NCBI GenBank assembly: GCA_037039685.1
Contig: JAWNGF010000007.1
Span: 310,001 to 374,000, forward strand
Direction: 5' to 3'
Origin: Ceratobasidium sp. AG-K
Lineage: Eukaryota; Basidiomycota; Agaricomycetes; Cantharellales; Ceratobasidiaceae
DNA: 64,000 nucleotides
Shown piece after piece: positions 57,549-64,000 of the stretch. The notes below the pieces were generated by a model. The model was not told where the DNA came from. It was given only the letters and a program-made list of their open reading frames with translations, and made no database searches. The number at the start of each line of letters is the position of its first letter. Positions within the stretch are counted from its first letter, which is position 1. The translations under genes were made by a program, and so were the position numbers.

Positions 57549-57589
57549 GACCTGCTTGACCCACTTTGCGACTTTCTCTCGACATCAAC

Positions 57590-60500
57590 ATGCCCTCTCC
57601 GGTTGTATTATTACCAATTCTTGAATCATTGCTAGGCAAACGAACAAAATTGGACGCAACCGATCCAACATTCCAAGCATCTGGCCAGGCTGAGCAAGGT
57701 AGAGGCAAGCGCGCCAGCTCCGGTCTGGAGGGGCGACTCGATGGTAGACGCTCAGTATGGAGCAGGATGAAAGACTACTTGTGGGGACAGGAGGGGGAAG
57801 AGTCGAGGGGGGAGTACATCCCCAACTACCGGTCTGTTTTCTCTGCTCTCCGCTGTTGACGTGATGAACTGAGCACGGAAGAGCAGATGGACCCCAATCT
57901 TGAGCGGAGTAATCATCCCGTTTGCAATACTGCTCGAGATACCAGGATTGACTGAGCACGTATGTCATAGGGTGTGGGCCGTGCGAACACTTGATAACCT
58001 ACTTTGCTCATTATTTTTAGTGGTATATTCGAACAATCGCGAACAAGACTGTTGAGACTCAAGAAAATCCAAGAAGTAGGTTCAGAGTCGTTTGCCACCC
58101 ATTCAATTCACTCATGAGTAATTGCCGACTCGCCATCCGGTTATGAATTTGATTGATTTAGTTTTGGATGCCGGGCTCGCACTCTCGATGGCGTCGGCAG
58201 TTGTTGCCAATGCAGCACTCATCATGCGGTTTCTTGAACGTCGCGTAAGGCTAGCCACATTTGTAGCCATCGGAGGCTTGGTAATTCATGGTTAGTGCCT
58301 CCACTCGCCACTCGTGAAGCATCTAAAACTTGGGTAGATATCATCAATATCGTTGCAATAACGGTATTCGGCGTTGTGCATGCGGTGGATGACGGATTCA
58401 GTATGTGCCTATCTCCGTGTCGTTCGCCGTGTGAGCTCACCGCCCTTGGAATCAAGCCTATGGACAGGCATTTTGGATGACAGTGTGTTCCACGATCGCC
58501 TCACTAATCACGACATTCTCGCTCGTATGGGATTGGGTCCGAACACCCGAGTTTGCACGGAGCGGTAGGTGTTGTATTGGATAGTCTTCCGATGCAATTA
58601 ATCGGTTGACTACAGGGAGTGGACTAACACGCAAACAACGTTCGTTGGTTATTATCGTGATGGTCCTGCTTTGCTATATCGCCCTGGGAGCGTTATGCTA
58701 CTCGTTCATCATTGGAGTATCATTTCAGGTCGGTTTCTTGTTCTGACTTGACTCGAGTCTCATACTGAAGTTCCCTCAGAATGGGCTGTATTTCACTGTT
58801 GTATCCATCGAAAGTATGTACACCGGATGTAGGTTATGATATTTCGCTGAGAAAGGACATAGCTGTGGGCTTTGGGGATATCGTCCTGGTCACCACGCTT
58901 GGTCGGATATTTTCGATGTTTTACAACACCTTTGGGATTATCAATCTTGGGTTGGCAGTGAGCACGACGAGGGAAACCATTATTGAGGTACGCTATTTCT
59001 TTCGAAACACCTAATATAGGCTACATCTGCCCATGCAGTCGTTCGAGAATTCGTACCGAAAGCGTCGTGCTCAACGGGATAAACTCAAGCACTCTCGAGC
59101 CCAAATTCGCGCCGCGGAACAAATGCTGCAGAGGATGGGTGTGCCGGTTTACGTCCCACTTGCCGCAACCGTCTCGCTTGATATGGATGAGAAGCTTATA
59201 CCTGCCGGGTCGGGGATCGGCGAACGGACGATGACGGTTGCATCCATGGTCTCCAGCTCGAGGCAGGCGGGCCCGGAACTCGCCCCCGGCGGCGGAAGAC
59301 GACACACGAAGGGGAAAAAAGATACCATGGTGCTAAACGTATGGGCGTTGAGCCGGGAGCAACGCAGTGCATTGTTTAGCGATCAGGGCATGGGTCTGAC
59401 GGCTGGTGCTGGTGCGGCGGTGGGAATGGGCGTGGTGACAAATGTCGCTGCCATCGTTGGGGCTGGCTCTGGCGCGGAGACAGTTCCACGCTCGGAGTCG
59501 TCGGCGGAACCCATGCCAGAATCGAACCACACCGTAACGGAGGGCAGCCTAGATCCTCGGTCTAGGACCAATCCCGACCCTGCCACATTAATCGAGCAGT
59601 TTCACGCGGAGCTCGGAGGACCGGGACACGAAGAGGAGAGCGCGGATTATACGGAACTCAAGGAGAAACTCGAGAGCGAGGAGAGGAAAGAGTTTGCGGT
59701 CAAAGTAAGATATATATTCCTACTTGCTACACAGTCCTAGGATCCTCACCCGGTAGCTTGTTTAGCTTGGTGTCGCGTGGTCTCTTTTCGTCGCATTCTG
59801 GCTCATTGGGTCGGGAGTTTTTATGGCCACTGAAGGTTGGGCTTTTGGCTCGTCGATGTTCTTTTGTAAGAAGCCCCTTTCTCAATATACTGGAAACGAG
59901 CTTATATTATCTGCTAGGTTTTTGCACGTTCTCGACCGTTGGCTATGGAGATTTCGCGCCTAAAACCCCCGCGGGAAGAGCCTTTTTCGTTGGCTGGGCA
60001 CTGTTCGGAATTGCAGCTATGACTATTCTTATTTCAGGTGGGTTTGGTTGGGCAAGTACCCGGTACTGTCTCGGCTCATACCATTTTCCTGAGCTAGTCT
60101 TAACCGAGGCCTATTCCTCTCGCTATAAAACTATCATCCACTCGGGTGTTCTGGAGCGAGCCGTTAAATCAATCCGTGCTCAACGCCGTGAGCGCACAGA
60201 CTCACATCCCCATCACCCGACCTCTGCCACCATTGTCACCACCGACCCTAACGCACTTGCAGTCGAGATCATTAGCAACGCCCGAGCAGTCCGAGAACAT
60301 GTGGTGTGGTTTGTGAACTCCTCGGGTATGAAAGACGCCCCCGAGGGAATAATGAAGGTATTGGATGATATTGCTGAGGGAGAGAATATGGATGAACGGG
60401 TCAAGAAGGAGTTTATGGGCAACGATGAGGCAAGAAAGGTGAGTCTTATTTCTCTGCCTCAAGGGGCACACTAATAGGCATGGCTTGGATTTTGGCAGGC

Positions 60501-60659
60501 TGTATTTATCATGAGCTTTGAGAGTAAGCCGAACGTTTTGCTTGCAATTCCACACATTCTTACCTTTTGCCAGGGATGCTGCATAACCTTGCATGTGCCG
60601 CCGAAGAGACTGCACGACTGAACAAGCAGCTTGCCAGAGATAGAAGAGATAGCGAATAG
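57590..60659 (+). CDS. TOK1-type two-pore-domain potassium channel (one apparent frameshift)
   Basis: Fifteen exons: 57590-57831, 57887-57959, 58021-58075, 58162-58291, 58338-58400, 58457-58564, 58616-58728, 58780-58813, 58863-58987, 59039-59704, 59766-59865, 59918-60037, 60098-60438, 60499-60523, 60574-60659. 759 aa if one surplus T is discounted. Outward-rectifying plasma-membrane K+ channel of fungi: N-terminal DYLWGQEGEE...YIPNYRWTPILSGV, several TM segments, first selectivity filter IETVGFGDIV (made by splicing at 58813/58863), second filter FSTVGYGDFAPKTPAGR. A long cytoplasmic loop (exon 10, 222 residues) separates TM segments. In exon 4, TTTT at 58260-58263 shifts the frame by one between FLERRVRLATF and VAIGGLVIH, although both sides are conserved. 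This is either a real mutation or a sequence error. Confidence 0.88.
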
Positions 60660-61600
60660 TATCGCATACAGTTAACTTTTGTCTGAGCAGCTGATGCCGT
60701 TTGTTCCTATTTTTGTTTTGAGATGGGTTATTTTAGTCAAATTGAAATTGGATTTATTGGGACTATTTTGTCTCCCACCGTGTCACATGCGGCCACGTTT
60801 CCCTGACTTCACTGAGGGAAGATGCTATTTAAATCATGATGATTCATGCCCCCTTAGACCTACCTCTACAACGAATCCCAGAGATTTCTAGCAGGGAAGC
60901 AGATTCTGATACATACAGAGCCTTCGTCTTGGACCATCGCTGAACTCTCTGTTAGCTTCTGGGCTCTAAATCACTCATCAACTGTTAAACCTAGAGTAAA
61001 ACCAGCTTCATCGTTGTTGCTGACCAAGATACTACCTGAAAACTTGCTCATTAGCCGCGAAACTGCCTATCGACTCGTAATTCGTGCATCGTGGCGCCAC
61101 ACTCAGCCAGGAGCCTTCTTCGCCTAGTTTCCTACTATGATAAACTCGCACTTATGGGGACCTCTTTTGCTTTGCTTTTGTCTGTCACTCCTTCTACCTT
61201 TGGTTACGGCCGCGGACCCTGAACACCCAGTTTCGGTCTAAGCTTGGTCTGGTGGCATACGCACTAAGGAAACCCCAAGTTGATTCCATAACGGTAAATA
61301 CAAGCTAGCGGCTTACGGGGATCTAAAAAAGGGGAGGGTGGGCACAGTATCTTGTTTTACGATCTTTACGTGCAGATACGAAGTCCGGGAGTGCTATCGT
61401 AATGAACGCTGGCGACTGTCGTTATTGGACTGACTCCAGCGCAGCACTAGACTCTATAACAACGGGACCCACAGCCTAGATCTACGCATCTCTCCCTCTG
61501 CTTAAGTTGCTGATAGCCATACCAAAGGATAGGGGTTTCGGTCCGAGTCCCCCATCTCACATTTTCAATCAAATTTCATTATCAATCCCGTCTAGTGTAT
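60660..61600. other. 0.9-kb intergenic region
   Basis: Between two stop codons of convergent genes; no recognised protein or RNA gene. A GGTTTCGGTCCGAGTCC stretch near 61527 recalls a tRNA T-arm but no full cloverleaf could be drawn. Confidence 0.5.
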
Positions 61601-61612
61601 CCACCTAATACC

Positions 61613-62395
61613 TCACTCTTTGACGCCGTACTGCTCTCGATACGCCTTCATCTTGGCTACGTCCTCTGCCCGGTCCTGCGACTCCAACCATGCAACCAAG
61701 TCGCGCATCCTCACTGCCGCGCGGACCTTTGGTGCTCCAACCACTTTCAGGTCTCCCTTCCACTCTCCTGCCCGGCTCGTAATCTCGGCCTCGACATCCT
61801 TCATCGTGCTTCCTGTTCCTCCAGGTGCAACCTCCTCCCGATCCAAAGCTACAACCACACCCACGACCACCCCTCCGGCGGCCTTGACGGCATCCAACGC
61901 TTCTCGGACCGCCGTTCCAGCCGTGATCACGTCATCCAGAACGAGGACACGTTTCCCGGCGAGCGAGGCTCCAACGAGCATCCCTCCTTCTCCGTGTGAT
62001 TTGGATTCCTTTCTGTTATAGGCAAAGGATGTTGAGATTGCTGGTTTGTGGTTGAGGAGGGTGAGAGAGGTGGCAGCGGCTAGTGGAATCCCTTTGTATG
62101 CCGGTCCAAACAAGACATCGAATACCGGTTCGGAATCATGGGTGAATTCGGTTGCAATAAGTGATGCGTAGGATTCGGCGAGAGACGACAGAAGAGGACC
62201 GGTGCATAATAGTCCGGCATTGAAGAAGTAGGGTGAGATTCTAGTAGAAAATCATAGTTATTGCCAATCTAAAGTTGAATGGAAAACGAAAGCTTACCTG
62301 CCCGATTTGAGTGTAAATTGCCCAAACTTTAGAGCCCCAGCTTCGAGTGCGCCTTGGATGAATTTCGCTCGAAGTTCAGATTGATCCGTAGCCAT
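61613..62395 (-). CDS. URA5: Orotate phosphoribosyltransferase (pyrimidine synthesis)
   Basis: Two exons: 62298-62395 and 61613-62240 (241 aa), split by a 57-nt intron inside the LKSGR/ISPYFFNAG motif. Converts orotate and PRPP to orotidine 5'-phosphate, the fifth step of UMP synthesis, in the cytosol. Family signatures: FTLKSGRISPYFFNAGLL, FGPAYKGIPLA, AYNRKESKSHGEGG (flexible catalytic loop) and the PRPP-binding RVLVLDDVITAGTAV. Full length for the family. Start codon 185 bp from that of the divergent METTL18-like gene. Confidence 0.95.
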
Positions 62396-62580
62396 TGCTC
62401 TAAAATCTGGTTTTCAAATTTGATGTCCACGAGAGTATGCAGGACTCACCTTGGGTTCTTCTGGAAGCTATTTTTTGTACCAGCGATGGTTGATCTGCAA
62501 AGCAAATGCGTCGGATCATTAGCGCCGATCCTATCAATTTCAAACGAAATTTAATCCAGACTTTGAACCACCACTCCGCA

Positions 62581-63982
62581 ATGTTCAAGTTCGATTTCGA
62601 TGTAGAAGATGACTCTGGCGATGAGGAAAAACTAAAACCCCTAGACGTATCAGAGCAAGACAGTGGAGATATTGCTGATGAGCGACCGTTCGTGGAGCAT
62701 GTCTTAGTGGATATGGTGAGCCGCCCCGCTACAACGTCGTTCTGCGAGATAGAAGCTAATGCATGGAAAAGACAGCTCAAGACTTTACCAGATGACGTAT
62801 CTTATTCTTCCGTTCAAGTAGGGGAGTCACATATCCCTCGGCGAGATCTTTTCGACGTTCGACTACAGTTGATAGCGTCAGAGCCAGCAACCGACGGAGA
62901 GGAAAAGAATAACCCTTCTTCGGGAGAGAATCAGGCAGCCATTGAGTTTGCCGAGCGTCCTTCCGACCTTATTCCTCGCGTGTACGAAGGAGGAATGAAA
63001 ACTTGGGAATGTAGTTTGGATCTCGCCGATTACGTTAATAGCCTGCACTCGGGCGTCGGAGAGCTGCGGGGCAAGAGGATACTCGAGGTGGGTCACATCT
63101 ATAAGCCACTTGGATGAGATTCATATATTGCAATAGCTCGGATGTGGAACGGCTATACCGACCTTGGCAGTGTTGCAGAAAATATTCGATTCTCCTATCG
63201 AATCCGACGTCTCCGAAACCGAGATTCATGTGCAGGACTACAATACTTCTGTCTTGGGATACGTAAGGCAACTAATAATTCAATAGGAATATACTAACAC
63301 TCGAGCCCAGGTTACCCTGCCGAACATTATCCTGACGTGGTGTAGGTCGCTCCAGTCAAAATGAGTGAGGATCCCACTAACTCAAAATAAAGTCTTTTCC
63401 AAGGCGGGAGAATCTTACAGGTCAACCCTGCCCCCTCCGTCGCCAAAACCAACGGCCAAACCTAAAATCCCCGATATTGCGAACCTGTCTCTCGAATCGG
63501 TGCCGGAAGAAGACGAAGACGAGGCAGCGACCGATGCCCCGATCGCAGAGCAGCCACCCACACCAACCGAAGCTCACTTCGATCCCAAAGAGCCAGGCGA
63601 CCTCGCATTCACTTCCACACTACAAACCGCTTTCGTTGCATCATTAGAGGAATATCGAATCAAAATCCGTTTATTCTCGGGACCGTGGGACGGGTTCGAT
63701 ATCCAGGCCGTACTTGGCAACGGCTCCTATGACTTGATATTGACTTCTGAGACGGTCTACCAGCCATCTAATCTGCCTTCACTCGTTCGCCTTCTTCGTT
63801 CGAGTACTGGTTTGAAGGGAATCTGCCTCGTCGCGGCGAAAATGGTGTACTTTGGTGTAGGCGGGGGTGTTCAAGAATTCGAACAGGCGCTTGACCGTGA
63901 GCGTGGAACCATGAAAAGCGTTTGGGAACAGAGGGAGGGAGTACGAAGAGGGATTTTCAAGGTTGAGTTTCATGACTTGTAA
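62581..63982 (+). CDS. Protein-histidine methyltransferase-like protein (METTL18/HPM1 family)
   Basis: Four exons: 62581-63087, 63137-63262, 63311-63341, 63393-63982 (417 aa). Class I methyltransferase of the METTL18/HPM1 group, which methylates a histidine of ribosomal protein uL3 in yeast and animals. Signatures: MFKFDFDVEDDSGDEE N-terminus, LIPRVYEGGMKTWECSLDL, KRILELGCGTAIPTLAV (SAM motif I, made by splicing at 63087/63137), IHVQDYNTSVLGYVTLPNII (motif II), FSGPWDGFD, YDLILTSETVYQPSNLPSLV and a C-terminal YFGVGGGVQEFEQAL. An acidic, Pro-rich insertion of ~60 residues (SVPEEDEDEAATDAPIAEQP) sits in the methyltransferase fold after motif II. The third exon is only 31 nt. Confidence 0.85.
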
Positions 63983-64000
63983 CCGGGTGGTGATATAATG

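Noticed and set aside
61480..61560. Possible tRNA gene (GGTTTCGGTCCGAGTCC followed by CCCATCTCAC)
   Set aside because: No matching 5' acceptor strand, D-arm or anticodon stem could be found; the T-loop lacks the conserved A.
1..64000. Bacterial-type features (operons, CRISPR arrays, Shine-Dalgarno sites)
   Set aside because: Spliceosomal introns throughout and fungal gene families; no spaced direct-repeat array was seen.

Overview
The window looks like chromosomal DNA of a basidiomycete fungus (Agaricomycotina). A Ceratobasidiaceae/Rhizoctonia-type genome is my best guess, not a proven one. Reasons: many very short introns (about 37-60 nt, GTRNGT...YAG), chromodomain-bearing Ty3 retrotransposons, a TOK1-type potassium channel, an SRA-YDG protein and paired PL8 polysaccharide lyases. 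All gene models were assembled by hand from the sequence. Where exon coordinates are given, the exons sum to a whole number of codons unless stated.

Layout. (1) 1-18.6 kb is a four-level nest of LTR retrotransposons. A decayed Ty1/copia element (16052-~18660, +) was hit by Ty3 element R3 (13152-16051, -). R3 was hit by Ty3 element R1 (1-13151, +, 5' end outside the window). R1 was hit in its integrase by the nearly intact Ty3 element R2 (3339-10563, -; 454-bp LTRs, CACCA target duplication). R1 and R2 share an extra reading frame (here ORF3) overlapping the 3' end of pol. R2 and R3 carry a Tf1-like self-priming signal. (2) 18.85-20.5 kb is a broken non-LTR (LINE) ORF1-like gene. (3) 20.65-26.5 kb has no recognisable gene. 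(4) 26.5-29.6 kb holds an UNC-50/GMH1 Golgi membrane protein gene and an SRA-YDG methylated-DNA-binding-type protein gene. (5) 29.9-48.1 kb is a patchwork of duplicated signalling genes: two seven-helix receptor genes and one receptor remnant, and two RasGEF-like genes. A complete 3.8-kb DNA transposon with 16-bp terminal inverted repeats and a 5-bp target duplication (32993-36791) sits among them. (6) 48.7-55.0 kb is a tail-to-tail pair of PL8 polysaccharide lyase genes with the same intron positions. (7) 56.0-64.0 kb is a housekeeping block: a methyltransferase gene divergent from a TOK1 potassium channel gene (one apparent 1-nt frameshift), then URA5 (orotate phosphoribosyltransferase) divergent from a METTL18/HPM1-type methyltransferase gene.

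How it fits together. The retroelements carry repeated CGA(Arg)->TGA(stop) changes, and four of the six differences between the R2 LTRs are CpG transitions. This is the footprint expected from cytosine methylation and deamination. An SRA-YDG protein encoded 10 kb away is the kind of reader that would act on such DNA; that functional link is inference. The receptor/RasGEF region looks like a locally duplicating, decaying accessory block.
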